DNA of 48,883 nt from Brevinema_A sp051647535 (GCA_051647535.1 JBOFEA010000016.1:1-48883), one strand, 5' to 3'. Positions 1-8,575 are shown, counted from the first letter of the stretch. The notes: generated by a model not told the origin, from the letters alone. Numbers and translations: made by a program.

Positions 1-32
1 AACATCATTAACGTAAGAACATAATATTTCAT
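1..32 (-). CDS. Start of an unidentified gene, cut by the window edge
   Basis: Only ten codons are visible (MKYYVLTLMM), running off the left edge. The start is supported by a good AAGGAG ribosome binding site at 38-43 on the minus strand, five bases before the ATG. The hydrophobic beginning could be a signal peptide or membrane segment. A possible promoter, TTGAAT-18-TATAAA, lies upstream on the same strand (about 88-117). Nothing can be said about function. Confidence 0.5.
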   Translation of the reverse strand, partial: MKYYVLTLMM

Positions 33-199
33 TTTTTCTCCTTAGAATATTATTTTACACATTTTTTCTTATTAAGAATACTCTGCTTTTATAATATATA
101 AGTATTTAAATATTCAAAAGGATTCTATGATAGAAAAATGTTTGTAATTTTTATTAAAAAAAAGAAAAGGTTGACAAACCATACACATAAACAGTGTCA

Positions 200-496
200 T
201 TAAGAACCTTCATTAATACGATAATAAATTCTTACCCGCATATCATAATATTTCGATAAAAAAGACATTTGATCCTGAACAGAAGAATTTTGAAGAAGTG
301 CGTCAATTTCGGTTTCTTTCTGAGCGATTTGTTGATAAGTTTGGTCTAATTCCGAAGAAAAAGGAGCTTGCTCTGCCAGCTTGGAAGCCTGCATCAAAAG
401 CACCTCATATTCTTGAAGCCATAAGGCAATAGGAGAAGGTCCGCATCCCGTCAAACAACATCCCCCAAGTAATAACAAAATTTTAAAATTTTTCAT
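200..496 (-). CDS. Small putative lipoprotein, 98 aa
   Basis: The N-terminus is a classic lipoprotein signal: MKN with a Lys, a short run of Leu and Gly, then the lipobox LTGC, with Cys18 as the predicted lipidated residue. The mature part (about 80 residues) is helical and rich in Gln, Glu and Leu, and no family is recognised. It would be anchored to the inner or outer membrane facing the periplasm. It lies 50 bases downstream of rarA on the same strand and is probably the last gene of the thyX-rarA unit. A short GGTT/AACC stem followed by a T-rich stretch (about 155-180, minus strand) may end transcription. The signal is clear and the function is unknown. Confidence 0.7.
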   Translation of the reverse strand: MKNFKILLLLGGCCLTGCGPSPIALWLQEYEVLLMQASKLAEQAPFSSELDQTYQQIAQKETEIDALLQNSSVQDQMSFLSKYYDMRVRIYYRINEGS

Positions 497-546
497 TTTA
501 TCATCCGTCCGATACTACAAAGAATAAGTCAATTATATTCTATAAG

Positions 547-1869
547 TCAATTATCGGAAATTTCATTTTTATCATTAATAGAATTTAAGATATTATAAGA
601 TTTTCGATTTTTCCATAAAGCAGACAAATTTTCCCCAATTCTTTTTTCAAATCCCAAATTCTGAGGATGATAAAATGAAACAGGATTGGACATATATTTT
701 TGGTCAACAAAATGATTAGGATAATTATGCGGATATAAATAAGTATGTTGTTTTGAAAAGCTGTGTGTATCTTTAAGATAATCAGGAATAGGAATTCGGT
801 TGCCTTGTTTGACAAACTGTAGAGCATCATCAATAGCCAAAGCAGAATTACTTTTAGGAAGACCGGCTAACAATAAAACAGCATGAGCCAAATGGTATCG
901 AGCTTCAGGCATACCGATTTTTTGATAAGATTCGGCACAAGCATGAACAATACTAACCGCTTCCGGATAAGCCAATCCGATATCTTCAACAGCTAAAATC
1001 AACAACCTTCTGAAAATAAAAGCAGGATCTTCTCCGGATTCAATCATCACCGCCAAATAATACAAAGCCGCATCAGGATCGCTTCCTCTAATGCTTTTGA
1101 TAAAAGCTGAAATAATATCATAATGAGCTTGTTTGGAATCGTAAACAGTATCGGATTTCTGAATGGTTTTTTTCAAATCTTCTAAAGAAATAATACTTGA
1201 AGCCAAACTCTTAGCAAGAACCGTTGTTTCAAGAATAGTAAGCATATTACGGGGATCTGAAGAATGATCCAATAAAAAATATTCAGCTTCCTCAGATAAT
1301 GTTAAATTCAGTGTTTTTAAAAAAATATCTTCGGATAAGGCACGCATTAAAATTTGCTTCAACTGATCTCTTGTCAAAGAAAAAAATTCAAAAATCAACA
1401 ATCGGGAACGAAAAGCAGGCTGCAATACAAAATATGGATTTTCGGTTGTTGCCCCTAGCAAAATAATCATTCCCGATTCAAGTACATCCAAAAATGCATC
1501 CTGCTTGGGTTTAGAAAGTCTGTGTATTTCATCAACAAATAAGACTGTTTTTTGGTTTCCGGCTCTGTTGCGGGCGGCTTCAGTAATAATCTGCCGGATA
1601 TCATCACTATTCAGTGTTAATGCATTTACAGAAACAAATCGGGCATCTATAGAATCCGAAATAATCCGAGACAATGCTGTTTTCCCTGAAGCCGGCGGAC
1701 CATAAAATATCATTGATTGAACTGTCTTGGATTGGATCATTGCTTCAATAGGCATATTCTTCGCCAGCAAATGGCGTTGTCCCTGATATTCTTGAATATT
1801 TTTTGGAGACATACGTCTTGCTAATGGTTGATCCTTGGTATATAATGAATCATTGTCAAAGAGGGGCAT
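547..1869 (-). CDS. rarA: Replication-associated recombination protein A (AAA+ ATPase)
   Basis: This is a RarA/MgsA/WRNIP1-type clamp-loader-like ATPase acting at stalled or gapped replication forks in the cytoplasm. Walker A is GPPASGKT near residues 57-64 (Lys63), Walker B is LFVDEIHR, a sensor-1 region LGATTENP follows, and the C-terminal half is the RarA tetramerisation region (SDPDAALYYLAVMIESGEDP). The length of 440 aa is normal for the family. The ATG begins directly at the base after the thyX stop codon, and no strong ribosome binding site is visible, so translational coupling to thyX is likely. Family knowledge: RarA interacts with SSB and the replisome. Confidence 0.93.
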   Translation of the reverse strand: MPLFDNDSLYTKDQPLARRMSPKNIQEYQGQRHLLAKNMPIEAMIQSKTVQSMIFYGPPASGKTALSRIISDSIDARFVSVNALTLNSDDIRQIITEAARNRAGNQKTVLFVDEIHRLSKPKQDAFLDVLESGMIILLGATTENPYFVLQPAFRSRLLIFEFFSLTRDQLKQILMRALSEDIFLKTLNLTLSEEAEYFLLDHSSDPRNMLTILETTVLAKSLASSIISLEDLKKTIQKSDTVYDSKQAHYDIISAFIKSIRGSDPDAALYYLAVMIESGEDPAFIFRRLLILAVEDIGLAYPEAVSIVHACAESYQKIGMPEARYHLAHAVLLLAGLPKSNSALAIDDALQFVKQGNRIPIPDYLKDTHSFSKQHTYLYPHNYPNHFVDQKYMSNPVSFYHPQNLGFEKRIGENLSALWKNRKSYNILNSINDKNEISDN

Positions 1870-2514
1870 TTATTTGATTCTTGTTTCAAAAATTTGCTTT
1901 TTAAATTCAGGATCCTTACTCCAAAACTCAAAATATTGATCAGAAAATACATTTGGTGCATGTTTGTAAAGTTCTTTCCATATGGTAGTCAACAACTCTC
2001 TAATCTCCCACTGAGCACCTCTTGACACACGCATATCAATCACATGAAGCCATTGTCTAAAATTAGCAGTCATTACAAGCTTTGTTTCGGAAGCATTAGG
2101 TAAAAGAAATCGCGCATCTTCTTTTTTAATACCTAATTCAATCAATTTGGAATACTGGTTGCATAAATATTCCATTGTTTGACGATAAATCGATTCAGCT
2201 TCAGCATTTTCAGAGACAGCAGGCGGAACAACATATTCAAATTCTGCTTCATTAACATATCTTTGAGAACGCTGGCTGAATGAACTTAATCTATGTCTAA
2301 CAAGTTGATGCGACAAAGCTCGGCTGATCCCGCTGATACGAAAACTTGCAGCCCCGTGTTCAAAAATAGACAAATGACCAGCCTTTAACAACGCAGGAAG
2401 CATCCTTTCTCGGCTAATCTCCGTCATTTTATCATGAGAATCATAACATTCTCTTGCACTCGATTCACAAATTTTTTCTGCGTCAGGTGAAACAAATAAC
2501 AGCTCAACTTTCAT
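1870..2514 (-). CDS. thyX: Flavin-dependent thymidylate synthase ThyX
   Basis: The enzyme makes dTMP from dUMP using FAD, NADPH and methylene-tetrahydrofolate. The diagnostic ThyX motif RHR-x7-S is present as RHRLSSFSQRS, followed by RY, and a second conserved block WREL-like segment (REL) lies near the C-terminus. The length is about 214 aa. An ATG two codons upstream (2520) sits only two bases from the GGAG, whereas the ATG at 2514 has GGAG eight bases upstream, so 2514 is preferred. A promoter at 2575-2603 drives it, and rarA follows without a gap. ThyX use suggests that the classical ThyA may be absent, which this window cannot show. Confidence 0.95.
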   Translation of the reverse strand: MKVELLFVSPDAEKICESSARECYDSHDKMTEISRERMLPALLKAGHLSIFEHGAASFRISGISRALSHQLVRHRLSSFSQRSQRYVNEAEFEYVVPPAVSENAEAESIYRQTMEYLCNQYSKLIELGIKKEDARFLLPNASETKLVMTANFRQWLHVIDMRVSRGAQWEIRELLTTIWKELYKHAPNVFSDQYFEFWSKDPEFKKQIFETRIK

Positions 2515-2574
2515 ACTCATAACTCCGATAATGATTTGGCAGATAAACTAGTTTACCTGTTATTATTATGGATA

Positions 2575-2603
2575 ATTTTAGCATAATTTCTCAAAAATAA
2601 CAA
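2575..2603 (-). promoter_or_regulatory. Sigma-70 promoter of thyX-rarA
   Basis: On the minus strand TTGTTA (2603-2598) and TAAAAT (2580-2575) are separated by exactly 17 bases, in the divergent gap upstream of thyX. No competing promoter of similar quality is seen for the thyX direction. Confidence 0.55.
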
Positions 2604-2720
2604 CGTTTATTATTCCGTAAATAACTAAAATTTCTCTCTTATAAATCTTTTAAAAAAATTAAAAATATGTTATATTTAATTAGTATGATGTACTATTATA
2701 TTAGTTAAAAAGGATGTTTA

Positions 2721-3263
2721 ATGTATATTTACCGTATTGTTGCCATTTTCTTTACAATCCCGCCGCTGACACTCAATCTTCCGTATTTATATTTTCCTCT
2801 TTCGATTATGGGAGTTGTATTGTATGCATTAACCATATTCCTTGATCAAAAAAAAGAGATGCTTTACCCATTGGATTTGATTTTATTGATTAATATGATT
2901 ATCAGTGCAGTATCAAACAAACCATTAAGCTATCATTTTGCATTTACTCTTTTTCTTATTGTACAGTATATAAAAATCCTAACTCAAAGCAAATCAGCCT
3001 TCATACAAATTTTTGGAGAAATAGGATTTGCAACAACGTTGTTAAGTTTGTTCACACCACCTTTTATTTCAAGCATAGCACGCATCATATTAACAATAAT
3101 TATGATAAAATTTTATCATGAAATTAAAAAAAATATCCCTATTGCTGTTTCAGAAAATACAGAAAACAGTAATATAACTATTCCTCAAGAATCGGACAGA
3201 GAAAACCATGACAAAAATTATAATTTTATTATCCCACACGAAAACAATTCACATTCCGATTAA
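2721..3263 (+). CDS. Multi-pass membrane protein of unknown function, 180 aa
   Basis: About 150 residues form four or five hydrophobic segments (IVAIFFTIPPLTL, FPLSIMGVVLYALTIF, LDLILLINMII, FAFTLFLIVQYI, and a segment near 125-145). A polar Glu/Asn/Asp/His-rich tail of about 40 residues follows and should lie on one face of the membrane. AAGGA six bases before the ATG supports the start. The gene overlaps the next one by 56 bases in another frame, which implies co-expression and perhaps a joint function with that transglutaminase-like/TPR protein. I recognise no family. Confidence 0.75.
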   Translation: MYIYRIVAIFFTIPPLTLNLPYLYFPLSIMGVVLYALTIFLDQKKEMLYPLDLILLINMIISAVSNKPLSYHFAFTLFLIVQYIKILTQSKSAFIQIFGEIGFATTLLSLFTPPFISSIARIILTIIMIKFYHEIKKNIPIAVSENTENSNITIPQESDRENHDKNYNFIIPHENNSHSD

Positions 3264-4908
3264 GCATGTATTAATCCTCTGTATGATTTGTTCTATTACG
3301 TTTTCTCCTTTATACAGCTTTAGATCAAAATTCATTATTACCGCAAATGAATATGAAGAAATGTTGCTTAACCAATTTGACGAATTGTCTGACATTGAAA
3401 CCGCATTAACTGCAAGCGGAATAGAACCAGAATATTTTGATTTATATACTGCGGAAATTCTAAGATGGAAGCAGAATATTGAAGATCATCTACCTGACAA
3501 TGCTTCACAAAGAAATATTGCACAAACCATCGTATTCTATCTCCACGATCAAGTATTCTCAAAATACAAACTTCATGCCACAACATTGAAAGATATTTTT
3601 GAAACCGGATATTTCAACTGTTTATCAGCTACCGTACTGGTTAATATTCTTCTGCGTGCATTCGGAATAGACGCTCAAACGATTGTCCTTCCAACCCACG
3701 TTTATACTTTAGCAGTCTTAGACGGACAAAATACAGAAATCGAAAACACAATCAAAGACGGACTGTCAATCTCCGAAAACAAATCTTCTCAGAAAAAATT
3801 TAACGAATTAACAGGATTTTCTTATAATAACAACAAAAACAAAAAAATCCTTATTTCGTGGAAAGAAAGTATCGGATTACTGTATTCAAATCAATCTTAC
3901 TTCAATGCCAAACAAAAAAATTACGATCTGGCATTTCAAAATATGATGAAAGCTCAAGCTTTACTACATACAGCACCAAGTGAACAAAATAATCTCATTG
4001 CAGGTTATTTGAATTACTCATATTTTAATTATAAAAATCCGAATGCTCCACTTCAATCGTATTTAAAAACATTGTCTATTTTGGAAGAAGGTATATCACG
4101 ATTTCCTCATTATCAAAATCTTAAAGGTAATTATTTAAAAGGATTGGATATCGTTCTCGAAAAAATGATCCTTTTAGATTCTTCAGAACAGGAATTAGAT
4201 ACCTTAATCTCCAATGCAAAAGAATACCTAAGTGCTGCCAATTTTCAAAAAATACAAAAAAGCCGCTATCTCCGTGCGGTGATTCACAATCTTAGAACGT
4301 CTCAAAACCTTGCATCCGCTAAAAACAATATTCAAAAATTATGGTCTCTGTATCCCAAAGACAAGGATACGGCAAATTTAATTAAAGAATATACTTATAA
4401 AGTCATTCAAACAGATTTAAAAAGTATGAATACACGCTCTATTAGTTTAAACACAAATATTATCAACGAATTTCAGAAATTTCCAAGCGAATTAACACAA
4501 GAATCGTTAGGATGCTATTATTCGGGATTATCAAAAAAATACTTCGAGATCAAAAAATTTAATGATTCTGTTAATATCATGAATAGAGCAAAAACCGATA
4601 TAGGTGCTACTAAATTAATTACTCAAAACGGATTTGTTTATGCTGTTAATTCCGCTCAATATTTTTTGGAGCGTGAAAATTATCCTAGAGCTTTGCATTT
4701 TTACAAACAAGCCGTTTCTTTTAAAGACGACAAGCAGGTTAAAGAAAATATCGGTATTATCTATGAAAAATTAGTTTCTGAAAATCTCAATAACAAAAAT
4801 ACTATAAAAGCTAAGGAATTACTCAACGAAGGTCTGAATTTTCTACCGGAAAATACAAGATTAAAAAGCTTATCAGTGAAAACCAGCCATCAACTACAAA
4901 ATTTTTAA
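3208..4908 (+). CDS. Exported transglutaminase-like domain and TPR protein, 566 aa
   Basis: A signal-peptide-like hydrophobic segment (about residues 19-37) is followed by a transglutaminase-like cysteine-protease fold. The presumed catalytic Cys138 lies in FNCLSATVLVN and the His164 in PTHVYTLAV, the order expected for this fold. From about residue 215 to the end the protein is helical, with TPR-like units (YFNAKQKNYDLAFQNMMKA, YPRALHFYKQAVSF and others). It is probably periplasmic. The start overlaps the upstream membrane-protein gene; an internal Met at residue 26 would shorten the n-region and is less likely. Whether it is a protease, a cross-linking enzyme or a non-catalytic scaffold cannot be told from sequence alone. 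Confidence 0.75.
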   Translation: MTKIIILLSHTKTIHIPIKHVLILCMICSITFSPLYSFRSKFIITANEYEEMLLNQFDELSDIETALTASGIEPEYFDLYTAEILRWKQNIEDHLPDNASQRNIAQTIVFYLHDQVFSKYKLHATTLKDIFETGYFNCLSATVLVNILLRAFGIDAQTIVLPTHVYTLAVLDGQNTEIENTIKDGLSISENKSSQKKFNELTGFSYNNNKNKKILISWKESIGLLYSNQSYFNAKQKNYDLAFQNMMKAQALLHTAPSEQNNLIAGYLNYSYFNYKNPNAPLQSYLKTLSILEEGISRFPHYQNLKGNYLKGLDIVLEKMILLDSSEQELDTLISNAKEYLSAANFQKIQKSRYLRAVIHNLRTSQNLASAKNNIQKLWSLYPKDKDTANLIKEYTYKVIQTDLKSMNTRSISLNTNIINEFQKFPSELTQESLGCYYSGLSKKYFEIKKFNDSVNIMNRAKTDIGATKLITQNGFVYAVNSAQYFLERENYPRALHFYKQAVSFKDDKQVKENIGIIYEKLVSENLNNKNTIKAKELLNEGLNFLPENTRLKSLSVKTSHQLQNF

Positions 4909-4939
4909 AGCATTATTAAAGTATTATTAAGGAAAAAAC

Positions 4940-5593
4940 ATGAAATTTAAAGGATTTATATTTGATTTGGACGGAACATTAGTAGATTCTTTGGAAGATT
5001 TAAAAAACGCTGTCAATCATGCATTATCAATACAAGGGTTTCCAGAACATTCCTTAGAAGATATAAGAATACGAATCGGACATGGAATCGACAAACTCAT
5101 TGAACATTCTCTCCCAGAAAATAAAAGAAATAATACTCAAATCATTGCCAAAACATTAGAATTAATGGCTAAAGAATACGGAAGCACTTGGAAAAAGAAT
5201 ACTTGTTTGTTTCCGGGAGTTGCTGAATTGTTAAACACGTTAATGATAAAAAATATTAAAATCGCTATTCTTTCGAATAAGCCCCAACCGTTTGTAAATG
5301 ATATTACTGCCGCTTTACTGTCAAAATGGGATTTTGATATGGTGATTGGAAGTCGAGACAAATATCCTTTAAAACCCGACCCTCTTTCAACGTTGGCAAT
5401 AATCAAAAAATTCAATCTGCCGGAAGAACAAACAGCCATCATAGGAGACGGTGATACTGATATTAAAACCGGTATTGCCGCAGGAATTACCCCTATCGCA
5501 GCATTATGGGGATTCCGCACCAAACAGGAACTAATTACAGCCGGAGCAGAAATTTTTATTGAAAACCCATTAGAGTTGCTTGAATATATTTAA
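4940..5593 (+). CDS. gph: HAD-family phosphatase, phosphoglycolate phosphatase type
   Basis: All HAD motifs are visible: motif I FDLDGTLVDS with nucleophile Asp9 and Asp11, motif II LSNKP, motif III Lys within LKPDP, and motif IV IGDGDTDI. The cap lies between motifs I and II, as in the Gph/PGPase class. Family members remove phosphate from 2-phosphoglycolate, which arises from DNA 3'-end repair, but substrate cannot be assigned from motifs alone; pyrophosphatase (PpaX) is an alternative. The gene sits 31 bases downstream of the transglutaminase/TPR gene with AAGGAAA before the ATG. Its stop codon overlaps the acpS stop codon tail to tail. Confidence 0.85.
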   Translation: MKFKGFIFDLDGTLVDSLEDLKNAVNHALSIQGFPEHSLEDIRIRIGHGIDKLIEHSLPENKRNNTQIIAKTLELMAKEYGSTWKKNTCLFPGVAELLNTLMIKNIKIAILSNKPQPFVNDITAALLSKWDFDMVIGSRDKYPLKPDPLSTLAIIKKFNLPEEQTAIIGDGDTDIKTGIAAGITPIAALWGFRTKQELITAGAEIFIENPLELLEYI

Positions 5594-5961
5594 TATTCCG
5601 CTTTCTGAACAACAACCGAAGCAGTAGCATATAATTTGGTATGGGAAACACTAAGTAATATTTGCGGAGAATTTAATTCTTTCCACTTTTTATGTGTTTC
5701 TCCATGTAAATAAAAAAAAGGCTGCTTATTACTATTATGCCGTATTTCAATTTCAGACAAAATACCAAATCCCAAAGCCTTGAAAAACGCTTCTTTCGCA
5801 GCAAACCTTACTGCAAGCCTTTCGAAACAATTACAAGAACCAAATGCATATTCATATTCCAATTCTGTAAATATTCTTAACAAGGACTGTTTGTGTTTTC
5901 CCGAAACAAATCTTTCTATTCTATTTACTTCAATAATATCTATTCCTAAACCCGTTATCAT
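5590..5961 (-). CDS. acpS: Holo-[acyl-carrier-protein] synthase
   Basis: AcpS transfers 4'-phosphopantetheine from CoA to the serine of acyl carrier protein. The N-terminal GLGIDIIEVNRIERF holds the Mg-binding Asp, and FAAKEAFFKALG is the second signature with the conserved Glu and Lys. A longer reading beginning at 5973 adds MGLH, but the ATG at 5961 has GGGG six bases upstream and gives the usual MITGLGID beginning, so 5961 is chosen (123 aa). The gene is convergent with gph and shares a 4-base overlap at the two stop codons. Confidence 0.92.
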   Translation of the reverse strand: MITGLGIDIIEVNRIERFVSGKHKQSLLRIFTELEYEYAFGSCNCFERLAVRFAAKEAFFKALGFGILSEIEIRHNSNKQPFFYLHGETHKKWKELNSPQILLSVSHTKLYATASVVVQKAEY

Positions 5962-6136
5962 ATGCAACCCCATATACTTTATCTTCAGTCTTATTCATAG
6001 AAAAATATCGGAGTTAAAAAAAAAAACATAATATAAAAAAAAAATTTGCAATTATACTTGAATTATTTTAAAAAACTAATTACATTTTATATTATATAGT
6101 AATAAAATTATCAAATAATAAATATGTACAAAACTC

Positions 6137-6163
6137 TAAACATTAAGAGGTTTTTGCCGATAA
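6137..6163 (+). promoter_or_regulatory. Consensus sigma-28 (FliA) promoter
   Basis: TAAA (6137-6140), a spacer of exactly 15 bases, then GCCGATAA (6156-6163). This matches the enterobacterial FliA consensus TAAA-N15-GCCGATAA at every position. Transcription would begin near 6170, about 70 bases before the sigma factor start at 6238. The gene for a FliA/WhiG-type factor is in this window at 22808-23605. Confidence 0.75.
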
Positions 6164-6237
6164 TAAAATATAGGAAAACTATTTTTAAAATTAATTAATA
6201 TATCCAAGAACACTTAACACCTTTAAGGAGTAAAAAT

Positions 6238-7152
6238 ATGAACCATACTTATACTACCGAAAAAACTGACCATAACCTTTTCCAATTTAATAGCATTTCA
6301 GCATATTTAAAAGAAATCGACAAAATCCCACTCTTAAGCAGACAAGAAGAAGAGGAACTAACAAAATCTTATTTCTTATGCTGTCAAAAAAAGATCATCG
6401 AATCCCCTCAACATTCCCTTTGCCCAAGATGCCGGCAAATTAAACAAAAACTAATTACATCAAATCTAAGATTTGTTGTTTCCGTAGCAAAAAAATATCA
6501 AGGAAACAATCTTTCATTAGCAGATTTAATCAATGAAGGAAATTTAGGTTTACTTATTTCTGTAGATAAATTCGATCATACATTAGGTTATCATTTTATT
6601 TCATATGCTGTTTGGTGGATTAAACAATCGATCATGAAAGCTATTTCTGAAAAATCCAGAATGATTCGCCTTCCTATGAACAGAACAAACGAATTGTTTC
6701 AAATTGCAAAATTCATAGACCAATATACAAAAGACAACGGTAAAAAGCCAACCGAACTTCAAATAGAAAAAGCATTGGGAATCAACCGCCATGAAATTAA
6801 AAGAATTTTAAATCTTGCAAACGGACATACCCCTATAGAAGAAATGATTTCTGAAGACGGAGAACATGACCAATATAAAGATTTGTCAGATTACAATAAT
6901 ACTCCGGAAAACAAAATTATTTTACAATCGCTTTCTTCAAATATAGAAGAATTATTACAAGGTCTTCCTGAAAGAGAACAATTTATTTTAATTAAGCGAT
7001 TTGGGTTAGATGGATCCGAATGTCTTTCACTTTCTAAAGTAGGAATACTTCTTGGTTTGACAAAGGAAAGGGTTAGACAATTGGAAAAACAAGCACTATC
7101 AAATATCAAAAAGCTTGCCAACCAAAAACAAATGATTATGTATTTTAATTAA
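6238..7152 (+). CDS. Short sigma-70 family factor with a four-Cys insert
   Basis: At 304 aa it lacks region 1.1 but has region 1.2 (ISAYLKEIDKIPLLSRQEEE), regions 2.1-2.4 (LRFVVSVAKKY to YAVWWIKQSIMKAISEKSR), region 3, and region 4 with helix-turn-helix SKVGILLGLTKERVRQLEKQ. It therefore resembles group 2/RpoS-like factors, not FliA or ECF types. Between regions 1.2 and 2.1, where normal factors have a short acidic linker, residues 44-70 hold Cys48, Cys49, Cys62 and Cys65 in a CC-x12-CPRC pattern that could bind metal or sense redox state. AAGGAG seven bases before the ATG fixes the start. A perfect FliA promoter lies upstream and an intrinsic terminator follows, so the gene is its own transcription unit. 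The primary RpoD is probably elsewhere. Confidence 0.88.
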   Translation: MNHTYTTEKTDHNLFQFNSISAYLKEIDKIPLLSRQEEEELTKSYFLCCQKKIIESPQHSLCPRCRQIKQKLITSNLRFVVSVAKKYQGNNLSLADLINEGNLGLLISVDKFDHTLGYHFISYAVWWIKQSIMKAISEKSRMIRLPMNRTNELFQIAKFIDQYTKDNGKKPTELQIEKALGINRHEIKRILNLANGHTPIEEMISEDGEHDQYKDLSDYNNTPENKIILQSLSSNIEELLQGLPEREQFILIKRFGLDGSECLSLSKVGILLGLTKERVRQLEKQALSNIKKLANQKQMIMYFN

Positions 7153-7159
7153 TCAATTT

Positions 7160-7187
7160 CCCTTCTTAGTCAGAAGGGATTTTTTTT
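7160..7187 (+). terminator. Intrinsic terminator of the sigma factor gene
   Basis: A perfect 7-bp stem CCCTTCT (7160-7166) / AGAAGGG (7172-7178) with a 5-base loop is followed by AT and seven T residues. It begins 8 bases after the sigma factor stop. Confidence 0.85.
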
Positions 7188-7222
7188 ATATACAAGTAAA
7201 ACTTCCTTAGCTAAAACTGATA

Positions 7223-7251
7223 TTGACTAATTGAAAAAATCATACTATAAT
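7223..7251 (+). promoter_or_regulatory. Promoter of the frr-uppS-cdsA operon
   Basis: TTGACT (7223-7228) and TATAAT (7246-7251) are separated by 17 bases, between the sigma gene terminator and frr. This is a near-perfect housekeeping sigma-70 promoter. Confidence 0.8.
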
Positions 7252-7286
7252 AGAATGGGAAAATAATCATAATTTAGGAGAAATTT

Positions 7287-7847
7287 ATGACTCCAGCATA
7301 TGAGGCATTAAAAAAGAATGCTCAAGAAAGCATGGAAAAAGCTATTGATTTTTTAAAAGATGAATTCAATCGTTTGAAAGCAGGACGGGCAAATATAGTA
7401 ATGGTAGAAGATATTACTTTTGAGGCTTATAACCAAACAATGACAATAAAACAAATAGCAGCTCTATCTGTACCAGATCCTCATCAAATCGTTATTGAAC
7501 CTTGGGACAAAACATTATTAAAAGATATAGAAAAAGGTATTCATAATACTGGATTGGATTTTTCAGTAACTAATGACGGAAAAATATTAAGAATTAATAT
7601 TCCACCATTAACAGAACAACGAAAAAAAGAATTAGTTAAATATGCTAAGGGAATTGCAGAAGATACAAAAGTGGTTATTCGGAATACCCGACGGGATATT
7701 AATAACAAAATCAAAGAAATAGCAAAAGAATTAAGTGAAGATGATATAAGAAAAGAATTGGAAAAAATACAAAAAGAAACTGATGCTTATATTACTGTCA
7801 TTGATGAAACAATGAAAACAAAAGAACAAGATATTATGGAAGTATAG
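7287..7847 (+). CDS. frr: Ribosome recycling factor
   Basis: RRF splits the post-termination ribosome together with EF-G. The length of 186 aa is typical, and the C-terminal helix signature is clear (INIPPLTEQRKKELVKYAKG, then RNTRRDINNKIK). The N-terminal helix (FKAGRAN-like: RLKAGRANIVMVEDI) also fits. AGGAG with good spacing precedes the ATG. It is the first gene of an operon with uppS (6 bases downstream) and cdsA, the conserved bacterial frr-uppS-cdsA order that links translation recycling to lipid-carrier and phospholipid synthesis. Confidence 0.96.
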   Translation: MTPAYEALKKNAQESMEKAIDFLKDEFNRLKAGRANIVMVEDITFEAYNQTMTIKQIAALSVPDPHQIVIEPWDKTLLKDIEKGIHNTGLDFSVTNDGKILRINIPPLTEQRKKELVKYAKGIAEDTKVVIRNTRRDINNKIKEIAKELSEDDIRKELEKIQKETDAYITVIDETMKTKEQDIMEV

Positions 7848-7853
7848 CATTTC

Positions 7854-8552
7854 ATGAATGAAAATTCTATACAGCATATAGCAATCATACCGGACGGCAA
7901 CAGACGTTGGGCAAAACAACACAAATTAACAGCCATTAAAGGACATGAAGCAGGATTTCAAAGTTTAAAAAGAATCTTAGAAGATTGTAAGGATTCCGGA
8001 CCAAAAATTCTAAGTTTTTATGCATTCTCTACTGAAAATTTTAAACGTAGTACTCAAGAAGTAAATAATTTGTTCTCGCTTTTGGAGAATGTATTAAGTA
8101 ATTTTGCAAAAGAATTAGAAAACAATAGTATCCAGCTTAGAATATCAGGTTCAAAAAATGGTATACCTCAAAAATTAATAAAAAAATTAGATCAAGCAGT
8201 TCAACAATGTTCTAAAGGTGATTTTATTCTAAATATTTGTTTCAACTACGGTTCTCAAGATGAAATCGTACAAGCTGTTCAAAAAATAGCACAACAATAT
8301 TCTGATAATAAAATAACATTAGATAATATTACTTCGGATTTGATTAGTTCCTACTTGTATAATTCTGATTTACCTCCTATTGATTTATTAATTAGAACTT
8401 CAGGAGAATTTCGAATAAGCAATTTTATGCTTTGGCAGAGTGCTTATTCAGAATTTTATTTTTCAGAAAAATTATGGCCGGATTTCACTCCGGAAGATTT
8501 TAATAATGCTCTGGATGTATTCAAACAACGCCAAAGACGGTATGGAAAATAA
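7854..8552 (+). CDS. uppS: Isoprenyl transferase (undecaprenyl diphosphate synthase)
   Basis: This cis-prenyltransferase condenses isopentenyl diphosphate units onto farnesyl diphosphate to give the C55 carrier used in peptidoglycan and glycan assembly. The catalytic Asp14 lies in IIPDGNRRWAKQ, and the C-terminal signature RTSGEFRISNFMLWQSAYSE is nearly canonical. The length of 232 aa is normal. It starts 6 bases after the frr stop and is followed by cdsA after 23 bases. Confidence 0.95.
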   Translation: MNENSIQHIAIIPDGNRRWAKQHKLTAIKGHEAGFQSLKRILEDCKDSGPKILSFYAFSTENFKRSTQEVNNLFSLLENVLSNFAKELENNSIQLRISGSKNGIPQKLIKKLDQAVQQCSKGDFILNICFNYGSQDEIVQAVQKIAQQYSDNKITLDNITSDLISSYLYNSDLPPIDLLIRTSGEFRISNFMLWQSAYSEFYFSEKLWPDFTPEDFNNALDVFKQRQRRYGK

Positions 8553-8575
8553 TAAATATTTCTCAAGGATCATAT

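Noticed and set aside
585..833. 82-residue hydrophobic frame on the minus strand
   Set aside because: It is a shadow of rarA in another frame; the rarA frame has all family motifs.
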